Assembly: GCF_007004645.1 (NCBI RefSeq)
Contig: NZ_ML660020.1
Span: forward strand, 124,001-188,000
DNA length: 64,000 bases
Source: Aliiroseovarius halocynthiae
GTDB taxonomy: Bacteria > Pseudomonadota > Alphaproteobacteria > Rhodobacterales > Rhodobacteraceae
Direction of reading: 5' to 3'
Shown one piece after another: positions 19,287 through 27,649 of the stretch (positions are counted from its first letter, which is position 1; every line of letters starts with the position of its first letter). Made by a program: the position numbers and the translations under genes. The notes under the pieces are model-generated. The model saw only the letters and a list, made by a program, of their open reading frames with translations, had not been told where the DNA came from and ran no database searches.

Positions 19287-19349
19287 GTTCGTTAGGGTTA
19301 TGCTCGCTGAGCTAAGGTGTTCACAAGCTGATTGCAACCCTAACGAACA
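19287..19349. repeat. 14-bp perfect inverted repeat upstream of the recombinase
   Basis: Arm 19287-19300 (TGTTCGTTAGGGTT) and arm 19336-19349 (AACCCTAACGAACA) are exact reverse complements separated by 35 nt. The first arm ends 12 nt before the recombinase start codon. Candidate resolution/inversion subsites or operator of the serine recombinase; direct seen feature, role inferred. Confidence 0.75.
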
Positions 19350-19389
19350 AAAATTGTCGGGCGTTCAGATATGTGCGCTACAGCATACT

Positions 19390-19572
19390 CTAGTGAACAG
19401 CCAAGCACACGGCATCGTCTGCTACGTTATGGTTGGTGAAGATCAGGCTACTACGAGGAAAGAACATCATGACCTCCCCTACTTCTTCCTGAACAATGCG
19501 GAACCGAGAGCGAGTTGCCTCACGTAACACTACTAAACCGAAGCGACCGAGACGAATTGAGAAGAGAACCAT
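19390..19572 (-). CDS. Possible small phage protein (60 aa)
   Basis: A 60-codon frame begins with ATG preceded at proper distance by AAGGA. The product is basic at its N-terminus (FSIRLGRFGLVVLREATRSR) and hydrophobic at the C-terminus. It lies between the recombinase and the next unknown gene on the same strand. No family recognised; the good ribosome binding site is the main reason for listing it. Confidence 0.35.
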   Translation of the reverse strand: MVLFSIRLGRFGLVVLREATRSRFRIVQEEVGEVMMFFPRSSLIFTNHNVADDAVCLAVH

Positions 19573-19849
19573 GATGTGAATCCTTATGGGTTGTATGAAG
19601 GCACGCCGATGGTGCCCTTAGAATCCATATGATTCATGTGCGATTGTCAGTCAACCCATTGTTTTATATACACTTATGGAGACTTCCCGCCTTCGAGAAC
19701 ACTCCGCAACAAACATCGCATTCTGTTGTTTCGTGAGAACACCGCCACCCCCACCGGGGGGATTTCGTAGGCCCCTATATATATCTCGGGGAGACAGATT
19801 TTTGCGGTGAAATAAAACGGAACCTGAAGATGCGCTATACTTGGGGCGT

Positions 19850-20494
19850 TCACGGCTTGGGCAACTTCAACCAGACTATGAAGCTTACCATGAACAAGGC
19901 TCCAAAGGCTTGAGACACGAAATGCGAGTAGCTGTGTGCGAGCGCGCTGGCTACCAAGAATCCAAAAACTGCAAACTCCGCCTGCTTTTGTCGTCTTTCC
20001 TGTCTTTCTCTCACCTCAGGGCTTACCTTAAACCGAGATAAAGGGGTGGCGTTCGTGTCTTTCGGCAATGTGTCGTCGGGAAACGTACCGCCAGTGGTTT
20101 GGTCTGATGCAACCGCTGTGAAGCTGCAATCGTCATGGCGCGGTCTGCAATCGGCCAGAAAATCTTCGAGTCGCTCAAAGCCTCCACTAACCTTTAGCGC
20201 CAGACCTTCTGGCAACGGCTTCTTCAAGTCTTGAACAATATCGAAAGGGACCCCGAGCTTCACCTCGGTCCCACTGTAGTCATAGTTTTCCTTCCAGAAG
20301 CTGACTGTACGGGCACCCCTAATGGCTTTCTTCAGGCTTGAGCCTTGAGGCACCTCCACTCGCTTAACGCCAGCGTAACGGTAACAATCAACCGCCGACA
20401 GGTACAACTTGAACCCATCATGCGCCCAGCGGATATAGTCGTTGGTCTTTGGGTCGGTAAATGCACCAATATTGCGCTTTTCGGTTTTCAACAC
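19850..20494 (-). CDS. Unknown element protein with two C-terminal membrane helices
   Basis: I do not recognise this 214-aa protein. The N-terminal about 165 residues look soluble, with an early segment rich in aromatics (YIRWAHDGFKLYLSAVDCY). A basic coiled stretch (VRERQERRQKQ) then leads to two hydrophobic helices at about 173-190 and 195-210 (AVFGFLVASALAHSY; FGALFMVSFIVWL). It is in the leftward gene string of the tRNA-Leu element, between the DUF3102-like gene and the recombinase. A membrane location is likely; function unknown. Confidence 0.6.
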   Translation of the reverse strand: MLKTEKRNIGAFTDPKTNDYIRWAHDGFKLYLSAVDCYRYAGVKRVEVPQGSSLKKAIRGARTVSFWKENYDYSGTEVKLGVPFDIVQDLKKPLPEGLALKVSGGFERLEDFLADCRPRHDDCSFTAVASDQTTGGTFPDDTLPKDTNATPLSRFKVSPEVRERQERRQKQAEFAVFGFLVASALAHSYSHFVSQAFGALFMVSFIVWLKLPKP

Positions 20495-20543
20495 AGCACC
20501 TCGCGTTCTTGGACATTGGATATTCCTTACAAGAAGTTCAGAC

Positions 20544-21191
20544 TTAAGAGATTTTCAGGATGTTCAGAATGCGTTGGAGGTTCTCCTCCGAGAACCCGTA
20601 GGTATGTTGGATTGCGCACTCGATTACGTTGAACGCTTCCCGACTTCGTGGGGCCTTCTTCAGGGCCACCTTCGTCAAGCTTTCAGACAGCTCTTTAGTC
20701 GTCAGCTGCTTGGCCTGCTTCTCAGGCTCCACCTTCCCAATCTCTTTCTCGATCTCGTCAAGTTTCCTTTGGGCATTGTTACGCTCCCCTTCCGTGGCCG
20801 ATGGGTCGTCGCGAAGGGCGCGTAGACGTTCGACCTTACGGAGGTCGTCAAGAGTGGCTGAACGGGTTTGTTGAACGGGGGCCTTAGGGGTTTTCCCGAG
20901 GGCGAGGACTTCGCGGATGGAGGCGCAGGCTTCGAAATCGGCAACGCGTTTCCGTTTTGTGTCTGCGATCTTGATATAGTTACGCGCATGGCGCTCGCTG
21001 AACGAACACCACTGCTCGACCCATGGGATGAACTCCCCGTGTTTCAGCTCTGCCTTCTTCTCGATGAGCATTTCGCCAATGTCAGCCGCGATCTTCTTCA
21101 TCGACCTCTCGTGCGCAGCGATAACTCGATGTTTGGCGTTGATGATCGACGCTATGGCAGCGTCAGGGGTTAGGGCCAGACGTGTATCCAT
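20544..21191 (-). CDS. DUF3102-like element protein
   Basis: This 215-aa protein has an N-terminal section (GEMLIEKKAELKHGEFIPWV, then FSERHARNYIKIA) that resembles the DUF3102 family found in phages and plasmids, a helix-rich motif often beside ParB-like or replication genes. The middle has a charged coiled coil (about 120-165), and the C-terminal about 50 residues may be a separate small helical domain. A DNA-related role is guesswork. Its ATG at 21191 follows GGAGAG (AGGAGAGGACGATGG region), a good ribosome binding site. Confidence 0.6.
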   Translation of the reverse strand: MDTRLALTPDAAIASIINAKHRVIAAHERSMKKIAADIGEMLIEKKAELKHGEFIPWVEQWCSFSERHARNYIKIADTKRKRVADFEACASIREVLALGKTPKAPVQQTRSATLDDLRKVERLRALRDDPSATEGERNNAQRKLDEIEKEIGKVEPEKQAKQLTTKELSESLTKVALKKAPRSREAFNVIECAIQHTYGFSEENLQRILNILKIS

Positions 21192-21259
21192 CGTCCTCTC
21201 CTTCGGTTTCGGGATTGAGGTGCAATGGTCAAATATGTAGAGTTCCGCCTTCTTCCCGA

Positions 21260-21919
21260 TCAGCCTCCGCCAAATGACTTAGCCATCCCACCACAAAACG
21301 CCCCGAATGCATCTGCAATCTTCCAGTAGGAAGAATCAGGGGCGGGCGGTCGTTCCACAGCCATTTTTTCGACTCTCGCCACACGTTCGTCGATGTTGTC
21401 CCCTTCGGGCACTTCGATCTCAAACTCGTCTTCGGTTACCGCAACCATTGCGCTCAACGCAGACAAGCGTTCGTCTCGCTCCTCATCGGTTTGGGAATGC
21501 CCTCTGACAAAGTCAGGGAGAGAAGCGAATTCGTTATCGGCAGGAAGTCTCTTTAGGGTAGTAGAGACCTCTCTAGAGTCTTTGATCAAGTTTGCGACAC
21601 GCTTGCTGTTATTGAGGAATTTGGCGACTTTCTCTGCTTCATGCTTACTGTTAGCCACTACGGAGAATGTCAGTTTGAAAGTTCCATATCCAACACTGCT
21701 GCACCTGTATGTTACATTGGACAGCTTTGCCGCGAAAGCCATTTGAAACGCTATGACACCTGCGTCAACATCACGACAGGAGTTGAAGTGTAGGGTGAAC
21801 ACCGGCCCGGGGTCAGTCCTGAAATACAGGGTCTTCTTTTCTCCCTCCAAATACAGATAGTTCTGAATGAATTTTTTTATATCTGTGTATCGGGACAACG
21901 CAGTTTGATAGTTAGACAT
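21260..21919 (-). CDS. Hypothetical element protein, 219 aa
   Basis: No family recognised. The N-terminal about 120 residues alternate short strands and helices (KTLYFRTDPGPVFTLHF, SSVGYGTFKLTFSVVA). The middle is acidic (TEDEFEIEVPEGDNIDERV), and the C-terminus ends in a Gly-rich tail (FGAFCGGMAKSFGGG). An ATG 12 nt upstream (21931) is also possible; I took 21919 (MSNYQTALSRY) because AGAAAAT sits before it. Lies just downstream of the integrase on the same strand. Confidence 0.55.
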   Translation of the reverse strand: MSNYQTALSRYTDIKKFIQNYLYLEGEKKTLYFRTDPGPVFTLHFNSCRDVDAGVIAFQMAFAAKLSNVTYRCSSVGYGTFKLTFSVVANSKHEAEKVAKFLNNSKRVANLIKDSREVSTTLKRLPADNEFASLPDFVRGHSQTDEERDERLSALSAMVAVTEDEFEIEVPEGDNIDERVARVEKMAVERPPAPDSSYWKIADAFGAFCGGMAKSFGGG

Positions 21920-22037
21920 GATTTTCTCCACGGCACCTTAGAGCGCCTAGCAAAAATTCAAAAACAATGGAAGCAGCAGCTCCGGTCTTCCTTTGATCAA
22001 CTAGGGTCGAGCAGCCCCCCCAATACTCTGTCGAAAG

Positions 22038-23669
22038 TTACGTGCACTTGTAGCGCTGAAACTCAACCATTGCGCACGCCATATCCTGTAGCGTCGGAGT
22101 CTCGTAAAGCGCCCCTACACGCCCATCGGAATGCCCACACATTGCATCCCGAATACGCTGCTCAATTCCTGCCCTTGCGGCCCGCCTTTTGAAAGTATGA
22201 CGCCAAGCATGGTTTGGGCTAATCCGTTTATCTGTGACTCCCTGCTTCCTGACCCAAGCTCCTAGCTTATTGCGGACAACTACATGCGCTGGGCGTGGTG
22301 GCTTTAATGGGTCAATCGTTTTGGCCTTCGTCCCGTCATGAAAGAGTGGCCCGGGGCTGCTTTGCCGAACGAATTCTATTACGCCCTGTTCTATAAGGTG
22401 GCTGTGAAGGGGCACTTTACGGAAGGACCCGCCTTTCACCGTACCTGCGTCAGGCGTAATTTCTATGAACCAGAAGCCATCCTTGTGCTGATGGAAGTCT
22501 TGCTTGCGGAGCTGAGTTATCTCGCCGCTTCGGGCACCAGTATAGGCACACAGCCAAGGGACCCATCTATATGCAGCCCTGAGCTTCTCTCCAGTCCTCT
22601 GGGAGACAGGTTTAAGGCTGGCGTTAAGGAGGGTTGATATTTCCTCATCCGTGAACTCCCGGTCGCGGGTTTCAACCTTCTTGCCGCCAGCAACCTTCAA
22701 CCCGTCGAACGGATTGTCTGCAATCTTCTTCTGGTTTCGCACCCATTCGAACACGGTGCGTGCAGAGGACAACCAGATTTCGTTGATAGTGCGCGTCCCT
22801 CTACCATCACCGACAAGCGCATTTTTCCACTCAACGGCGTTGGCATCCGAAAACAAGACGATGTCGCGTCCCTCATGATATTTATCCAAGTTCTCAAAAA
22901 CACCGCGCCAACGGTTCACTGTCGATACAGCAGGTTGTCTCTCCTTCACCCACCCCTCGAACGCACCCCAAATAGTCAACCCAGCCAGAGTCTCGGAAGC
23001 AGGTGCTTTAGTGAAGGGAGTGGGGCGCGGATACTTTGCTACACGTTGGTCTGGGCCATAATCACCACCCGCACGCCTTTTAAGCACATATAAAGCTGCG
23101 TCAAAGTCGCCCTCCATTGCCGCCAGCAGCTCCGCCTTCTCGTCACCGACAAGCGTTATGCCCTCGCTCGCCAGAAAGATGTCGATTTCAGAACGAGTGG
23201 CAATGAACGCAGCGACCCTAGCAGCGTGTCTTGGAGAACGCTCTTTCGCTTCCTCGCGGTCAATATCCAATGACGAAAGCGGACCTGCAACGCTATCGAC
23301 CACCTGAAGGTATCCTTCATGGATACTTTCCAGTGCCTCCAAAGGTAGTTCGATATGCTCATCGTTCTTGGCCGTAAACCACTCATACCAGCGGCCAATC
23401 AGGGCGTGCTGCTGGCGCATTGATAGCTTCTTAATCTCCGAAGGGTTTGATGCTCGTAGACGTTCAATTCGCTCTTCGACTTCAGCAAGCCAGTCTGAGA
23501 ACTCGATCTTTGCGCGATGGACGGGAAGTTCCGCAGGCCGCCGAAAGCGTTCTTCCTGAGAGCGACCGAAGGCAAGCTTATAGGATTCCCGCACAGCTGA
23601 AGGGATGCCTTTGCGGGCAAACCAATCGCCGTTCTTATCGCGTTTCAGAGAGGTCATTTTGATCGTCAT
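22038..23669 (-). CDS. int: Tyrosine integrase of the tRNA-Leu element
   Basis: This 543-aa tyrosine recombinase shows the catalytic arginine in TGARSGEITQL, the H-X-X-R box in HAWRHTFKRR, and the nucleophile tyrosine near GALYETP following MCGHSDG. The N-terminal half is a long arm/core-binding region with DUF6538-like opening sequence (SLKRDKNGDWFARKGIP). Its start lies about 90 bp from the 3' end of tRNA-Leu, the expected place for the enzyme that integrates into that site. An upstream ATG at 23732 gives a hydrophobic extension not typical of the family. Starts at 23669 and 23657 are both plausible. Confidence 0.92.
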   Translation of the reverse strand: MTIKMTSLKRDKNGDWFARKGIPSAVRESYKLAFGRSQEERFRRPAELPVHRAKIEFSDWLAEVEERIERLRASNPSEIKKLSMRQQHALIGRWYEWFTAKNDEHIELPLEALESIHEGYLQVVDSVAGPLSSLDIDREEAKERSPRHAARVAAFIATRSEIDIFLASEGITLVGDEKAELLAAMEGDFDAALYVLKRRAGGDYGPDQRVAKYPRPTPFTKAPASETLAGLTIWGAFEGWVKERQPAVSTVNRWRGVFENLDKYHEGRDIVLFSDANAVEWKNALVGDGRGTRTINEIWLSSARTVFEWVRNQKKIADNPFDGLKVAGGKKVETRDREFTDEEISTLLNASLKPVSQRTGEKLRAAYRWVPWLCAYTGARSGEITQLRKQDFHQHKDGFWFIEITPDAGTVKGGSFRKVPLHSHLIEQGVIEFVRQSSPGPLFHDGTKAKTIDPLKPPRPAHVVVRNKLGAWVRKQGVTDKRISPNHAWRHTFKRRAARAGIEQRIRDAMCGHSDGRVGALYETPTLQDMACAMVEFQRYKCT

Positions 23670-23754
23670 TTGTAGCGCCCTTTGTAGCGGGCGGGCAAAC
23701 ACAAACACCTGAAATAGCTTAACTATTTGCAATCTCAGGAGAAACCAGAAGCCT

Positions 23755-23771
23755 TGGTGCGGTCGGCGGGA
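23755..23771. repeat. Attachment-site repeat attR (within tRNA-Leu 3' end)
   Basis: These 17 bases are the last part of the tRNA-Leu gene (T-arm end, acceptor strand, discriminator and CCA on the minus strand) and are identical to 11040-11056. This copy keeps the tRNA intact after integration. Confidence 0.85.
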
Positions 23772-23841
23772 CTCGAACCCGCACGAGTGTTACCTCACAG
23801 CGACCTCAACGCTGCGCGTCTACCAATTCCGCCACGACCGC
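23755..23841 (-). tRNA. tRNA-Leu (anticodon GAG)
   Basis: The minus strand gives acceptor GCGGTCG paired with CGACCGC, D arm with GGTAGACGCG, anticodon loop CGTTGAGGT reading anticodon GAG, a long variable arm, T loop GTTCGAGTC, discriminator A and an encoded CCA. It is a class II leucine tRNA for CUC/CUU codons. Its 3' end is the attachment site of the adjacent mobile element. Confidence 0.96.
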
Positions 23842-23956
23842 ATGTCAGGCTAGGTGACGCGCTTCATAGCGAAGGGTCCGGTTGTTGTGAAGACCAAAAC
23901 CGACGCAGGAAAAGAATTTCGTCAGGCTTTTTGACATGTGCCCCCGCAGGTGCCAA

Positions 23957-24649
23957 ATGACAGGGATGAACAACGCTTTGGATATGCCCCCCGTCACGTG
24001 GGAAGTCGCCACCGATCTGGTCGACTACGAGACCGCCGTCGCGCGAATGGAAGCCCATGCTGATGCCATGGCCCGCGGCGAAGCAGAAGAGTTGATCTGG
24101 CTGTTAGAGCATCCGCCGCTTTACACGGCGGGCACCTCGGCAAACCCGCGGGATCTGGTCGCGCCGGACCGCTTCCCCGTCTACGAAAGCAAGCGCGGCG
24201 GACAGTATACTTATCACGGCCCGGGTCAGCGGGTGGCTTATGTCATGTTGGATGTCGGAAAACGCGGGCGTGACGTGCGTGCCTTTGTTGCCGCGCTTGA
24301 AGAGTGGGTGATCAAAACACTGGCCGAATTCAACGTTACCGGCGAACGGCGCGAGGGGCGCGTGGGTGTTTGGGTCGTGCGCGATGACAAACCACTGACT
24401 GCGCTGGGGCAACCACCTGAAGACAAGATCGCTGCAATTGGCGTGCGCTTACGTAAGTGGATCAGCTTTCATGGCATTTCGATCAATGTGGAACCGGACC
24501 TCGAGCATTTCTCGGGTATCGTGCCCTGCGGGATTAGCGAACACGGGGTGACCAGCCTTGTGGACCTGGGTCTGCCAGTGACCATGAGTGATCTGGATGT
24601 TGCCCTGCGACGTATCTTTGATGACGTGTTTGGCGCAGAACAGCAGTGA
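23957..24649 (+). CDS. lipB: Octanoyltransferase (lipoyl(octanoyl) transferase)
   Basis: This protein of about 230 aa transfers octanoyl from acyl carrier protein to lipoyl domains of 2-oxoacid dehydrogenases, the first step of lipoate assembly. It shows the family blocks [29 protein letters not shown] and the catalytic region [21 protein letters not shown] with the cysteine in [15 protein letters not shown] (Cys and the preceding Lys of the active site). I took ATG 23957 because AGG lies 6 nt upstream; 23936 and 23966 are alternatives. It stands alone, between tRNA-Leu and a stem-loop that precedes cycA. Confidence 0.95.
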   Translation: MTGMNNALDMPPVTWEVATDLVDYETAVARMEAHADAMARGEAEELIWLLEHPPLYTAGTSANPRDLVAPDRFPVYESKRGGQYTYHGPGQRVAYVMLDVGKRGRDVRAFVAALEEWVIKTLAEFNVTGERREGRVGVWVVRDDKPLTALGQPPEDKIAAIGVRLRKWISFHGISINVEPDLEHFSGIVPCGISEHGVTSLVDLGLPVTMSDLDVALRRIFDDVFGAEQQ

Positions 24650-24663
24650 ATTCAGCTATTCTC

Positions 24664-24711
24664 ACCTGCGACATAGGTACACCTTCCAATTCAGGTGAAT
24701 ATGTCGCAGGT
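24664..24711. promoter_or_regulatory. Long nested stem-loop between lipB and cycA
   Basis: Arms 24664-24675 (ACCTGCGACATA) and 24700-24711 (TATGTCGCAGGT) are perfect reverse complements. A second pair, CACCT 24680-24684 and AGGTG 24693-24697, nests within the loop. The structure lies 14 nt after the lipB stop and about 50 nt before cycA. There is no T-tract after it, so it is not a standard intrinsic terminator; it may block RNA decay or act as a regulator site. Confidence 0.6.
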
Positions 24712-24762
24712 TCCCCCAGAATTCGCGTCAACTGGCGCATGTGATCAAGCAAGAGGACTACT

Positions 24763-25224
24763 ATGAAAACGATTCTCTCATCCGCAGCCATGATCATCGC
24801 TCTGTCCGGCACTGCGTTTGCCGAAGGCGATGCCACCAAGGGCGAAAAAGACTTCAAGAAATGCAAATCTTGCCACGCCATTGTCGATGACGCAGGCGAA
24901 GTGATCTTCAAAGGCGGCAAGACTGGCCCGAATTTGTATGGTGTTGTTGGTCGTCAGGCCGGCACCGTGGAAGGCTTTAAATATGGCAACTCGATCGTCG
25001 ACGCCGGTGCGGCGGGTCTGGTTTGGGATGCTGACAACCTGGCCACCTATATTAAGGACCCCAAAGGGTTCCTGAAAGAAACCACCGGAGACAGCAAAGC
25101 CAAATCGAAGATGACCTTCAAATGGGGCAAGCCTGAAAACATCATCGCCTATCTGGCCACTTTCTCGGCTGAAATGCCAGCCGAAGGCGAAGCCGCGGAA
25201 GCCGAATCGGCCACCACCAACTAA
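24763..25224 (+). CDS. cycA: Cytochrome c2 / class I c-type cytochrome
   Basis: This 153-aa periplasmic protein has a cleavable signal peptide (MKTILSSAAMIIALSGTAFA), heme-binding CKSCH and the distal methionine in KSKMTFK. It matches the CycA/cytochrome c2 (c550) pattern of Rhodobacter and Paracoccus, including VIFKGGKTGPNLYGVVGR. It shuttles electrons from the bc1 complex to cytochrome oxidase, and ctaD is the next gene. The C-terminus has an extra Ala/Glu-rich tail (about residues 139-153). A strong terminator follows. Confidence 0.93.
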   Translation: MKTILSSAAMIIALSGTAFAEGDATKGEKDFKKCKSCHAIVDDAGEVIFKGGKTGPNLYGVVGRQAGTVEGFKYGNSIVDAGAAGLVWDADNLATYIKDPKGFLKETTGDSKAKSKMTFKWGKPENIIAYLATFSAEMPAEGEAAEAESATTN

Positions 25225-25260
25225 AAACTCGGCCAGCCGGTCGCGTTATTGCGCTAACGG

Positions 25261-25303
25261 TGCGTCCCGAACCGAAATTCCCGGTTTGGGACGCATTTTT
25301 TTT
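25261..25303 (+). terminator. Intrinsic terminator after cycA
   Basis: TGCGTCCC ... GGGACGCA stem (inner AACC/GGTT pairing) followed by eight T residues, 36 nt after the cycA stop. Separates cycA from ctaD. Confidence 0.92.
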
Positions 25304-25418
25304 GGCATTTCGCTGTAATGCAGCGTTGCCCCTGACCCGCCTCGCATATTACACACGTTAAAAAGCCGGGTGGGGTGACTCCCTGCCCTGTCCTCGTTAA
25401 CCCCAAAGGGAGGGATAT

Positions 25419-27092
25419 ATGGCGGACGCAGCCATCCACGACCATGACCACCACGATGATCGTGGTTTCTTTACCCGGTGGTTCATGTCGACCAACCACA
25501 AGGACATTGGTATTCTGTACCTGTTCCTTGCAGGTCTGACGGGTTTCATCTCGGTCGCATTCACCGTCTTCATGCGCATGGAGCTTATGGAGCCCGGTGT
25601 TCAATACATGTGCCTTGAAGGTGCTCGTTTCATCGCAGACGCAACTGCGGAATGTACGCCAAACGGACACCTGTGGAACGTGATGATCACGTATCACGGC
25701 GTCCTGATGATGTTCTTCGTCGTCATTCCGGCGCTGTTCGGCGGGTTCGGCAACTATTTCATGCCGCTGCACATTGGTGCACCGGACATGGCCTTCCCTC
25801 GCATGAACAACCTGTCGTTCTGGCTGTATGCCACGGGTGTTGCACTGGGCGTTGCCTCATTGCTCGCTCCGGGTGGTAACGACCAGCTTGGGTCTGGTGT
25901 CGGTTGGGTTCTGTACCCGCCGCTGTCCACGACCGAAGGCGGATACTCGATGGATCTGGCGATCTTCGCGGTCCACGTTTCCGGCGCGTCGTCAATCTTG
26001 GGTGCGATCAACATCATCACCACGTTCCTGAACATGCGTGCCCCCGGCATGACCCTGTTCAAAGTGCCTCTGTTTGCTTGGTCGATCTTCGTGACCGCAT
26101 GGCTGATCCTTCTGTCGCTGCCAGTTCTGGCGGGCGCCATCACCATGCTTCTGATTGACCGTAACTTCGGCGGGACATTCTTTGATCCTGCTGGCGGTGG
26201 CGACCCGATTCTGTATCAGCACATCCTGTGGTTCTTCGGACACCCAGAAGTGTACATCGTGATCCTGCCGGGCTTCGGTCTGATCAGCCACGTCATCGGC
26301 ACCTTCGCCCGCAAACCGATCTTCGGCTACCTGCCGATGGTTTGGGCGATCATCGCCATTGGCGCCATCGGTTTCGTTGTGTGGGCACACCACATGTACA
26401 CCGTTGGTATGTCGCTGCAGCAGCAAAGCTACTTTATGCTGGCCACGATGGTTATCGCGGTGCCAACAGGCGTTAAGATCTTCTCGTGGATTGCGACGCT
26501 TTGGGGTGGTTCGATCGAATTCAAGACACCGATGCTGTTCGCGTTCGGCTTCCTGTTCCTGTTCACCATCGGCGGCGTGACCGGCGTGGTTCTGTCGCAG
26601 GCTGGCGTCGACCGTCTGTATCACGACACCTACTATGTGGTTGCACACTTCCACTATGTTATGTCGATTGGTGCGGTGATGTGTATCTTCGCAGGTATCT
26701 ATTACTGGATCGGCAAAATGTCCGGACGTCAGTACCCTGAATGGGCTGGTAAGATCCACTTCTGGACCTTCTTCATCGGCGTGAACCTGACCTTCTTCCC
26801 GCAGCACTTCCTGGGCCGCCAAGGCATGCCCCGTCGTTACATCGACTACCCGGAAGCATTTGCCTACTGGAACAAGATCAGCTCGTATGGCGCGTTCATC
26901 TCGTTCGCTTCGTTCGTGTTCTTCATCGGCATCGTGTTCTACACGCTGACCCGCGGCAAACGCGTGACCGAGAACAACTATTGGAACGAATACGCGGATA
27001 CGCTGGAGTGGACACTGCCCACCCCGCCGCCAGAGCACACCTTTGAAATCCTGCCGAAGCAGGAAGAGTGGGATAAAGGCCACTCGCACTAA
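25419..27092 (+). CDS. ctaD: Cytochrome c oxidase subunit I, aa3 type
   Basis: This 557-aa protein has twelve membrane segments and is the catalytic subunit of the terminal oxidase that reduces O2 and pumps protons. Signature residues are visible: the heme a ligand region [12 protein letters not shown], the CuB/cross-linked site [17 protein letters not shown] with the glutamate of the D-channel, [10 protein letters not shown], and the ligand histidines in [13 protein letters not shown]. The short His/Asp-rich start ([11 protein letters not shown]) is usual in alphaproteobacteria. AGGGAG precedes the ATG. Other subunits (ctaC, ctaE) are not in the window, so the genes are split. Confidence 0.97.
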   Translation: MADAAIHDHDHHDDRGFFTRWFMSTNHKDIGILYLFLAGLTGFISVAFTVFMRMELMEPGVQYMCLEGARFIADATAECTPNGHLWNVMITYHGVLMMFFVVIPALFGGFGNYFMPLHIGAPDMAFPRMNNLSFWLYATGVALGVASLLAPGGNDQLGSGVGWVLYPPLSTTEGGYSMDLAIFAVHVSGASSILGAINIITTFLNMRAPGMTLFKVPLFAWSIFVTAWLILLSLPVLAGAITMLLIDRNFGGTFFDPAGGGDPILYQHILWFFGHPEVYIVILPGFGLISHVIGTFARKPIFGYLPMVWAIIAIGAIGFVVWAHHMYTVGMSLQQQSYFMLATMVIAVPTGVKIFSWIATLWGGSIEFKTPMLFAFGFLFLFTIGGVTGVVLSQAGVDRLYHDTYYVVAHFHYVMSIGAVMCIFAGIYYWIGKMSGRQYPEWAGKIHFWTFFIGVNLTFFPQHFLGRQGMPRRYIDYPEAFAYWNKISSYGAFISFASFVFFIGIVFYTLTRGKRVTENNYWNEYADTLEWTLPTPPPEHTFEILPKQEEWDKGHSH

Positions 27093-27110
27093 GGTGAAAC
27101 TGAATAAAGA

Positions 27111-27139
27111 AAAGGCCCGGATCTTCCGGGCCTTTTTTT
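27111..27139 (+). terminator. Intrinsic terminator after ctaD
   Basis: AAAGGCCCGG-atctt-CCGGGCCTTT followed by a T-run, 18 nt past the ctaD stop. It may work in both directions since the next gene converges on it. Confidence 0.93.
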
Positions 27140-27159
27140 GTTTCTGATGGGTCAGTCGA

Positions 27160-27510
27160 TTAAGGCAGATCCAACTGGTACAGATCCTTTCCCCAGCCAT
27201 CTGCGCTTGTCCGCGCTCGAATCACGATGGCGGTCGTCCCTTCGGGCACGACAACTCCGGACAAACTGCGGGTAAAGGGCTGCTCGTTCACATGCGGATG
27301 AGCGAGCACGCGAGTTCCTAGAACTTCGCCATCCTCGGTTTCGACCCGCCAACCGTCTGCATAGTCATCCCATCCCGTTTCGGCATGGCGCAGTGTGACG
27401 CTGAAACTCCACCCCGACGCGCTTGCCCGCGCCGCCGCCCCTTCGATCACCGCGTCATCTGCAAACGCGGGACCTGCCATGAGGGCCAGCCCCAGTAATA
27501 CTGTACGCAT
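27160..27510 (-). CDS. Small periplasmic protein of unknown function
   Basis: This 116-aa protein starts with a signal peptide (MRTVLLGLALMAGPAFADD) and then about 97 residues with a compact beta-rich look (WSFSVTLRHAETGWDDYADG, VVVPEGTTAIVIRART). I know of no named domain; short proteins like this occur near oxidase genes in Rhodobacteraceae. The longer in-frame start at 27612 adds 34 residues before a perfect signal peptide and is rejected. Periplasmic location is well supported, function is not. Confidence 0.7.
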   Translation of the reverse strand: MRTVLLGLALMAGPAFADDAVIEGAAARASASGWSFSVTLRHAETGWDDYADGWRVETEDGEVLGTRVLAHPHVNEQPFTRSLSGVVVPEGTTAIVIRARTSADGWGKDLYQLDLP

Positions 27511-27649
27511 CGCACTCTCCTGTCTTTGCCTCACCTTGCCCCCAGTAAGACACAAAGACCAATCACAACGCAGCGAGCATTCGACCTGACAGGCTTGCCA
27601 AAGGCTCGTCACATTTGCGAAAACTTACCTGTTCAGAAAGAGGTTCCCG

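Larger units (their letters stand above)
11040..23771. mobile_element. Integrated element at tRNA-Leu (prophage remnant or phage satellite), about 12.7 kb
   Basis: The element is bounded by a 17-bp direct repeat (11040-11056 and 23755-23771) that belongs to the 3' end of tRNA-Leu(GAG). A tyrosine integrase starts about 90 bp inside the tRNA end. All recognisable genes lie on the minus strand: integrase, three unknown proteins, a serine recombinase, a BRO-N/ANT antirepressor, a small RHH-like protein, a split gp16-like internal virion protein and an orphan membrane protein. The codon and base pattern differs from the GC-rich core on both sides. No terminase, portal, capsid, tail, DNA polymerase or obvious CI-type repressor is present. 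It is either a podovirus prophage that lost its middle or a small satellite that kept one virion protein. Confidence 0.82.

Noticed and set aside
19755-19790. Possible terminator at the C-run/G-run near 19750
   Set aside because: The CCCCC/GGGGG arms leave a loop of only three bases and no T-run follows; evidence is too weak.
18637-23669. Possible CRISPR, toxin-antitoxin or restriction system in the element
   Set aside because: I found no repeat-spacer pattern and no toxin or methylase motifs; the unknown proteins are left unnamed.
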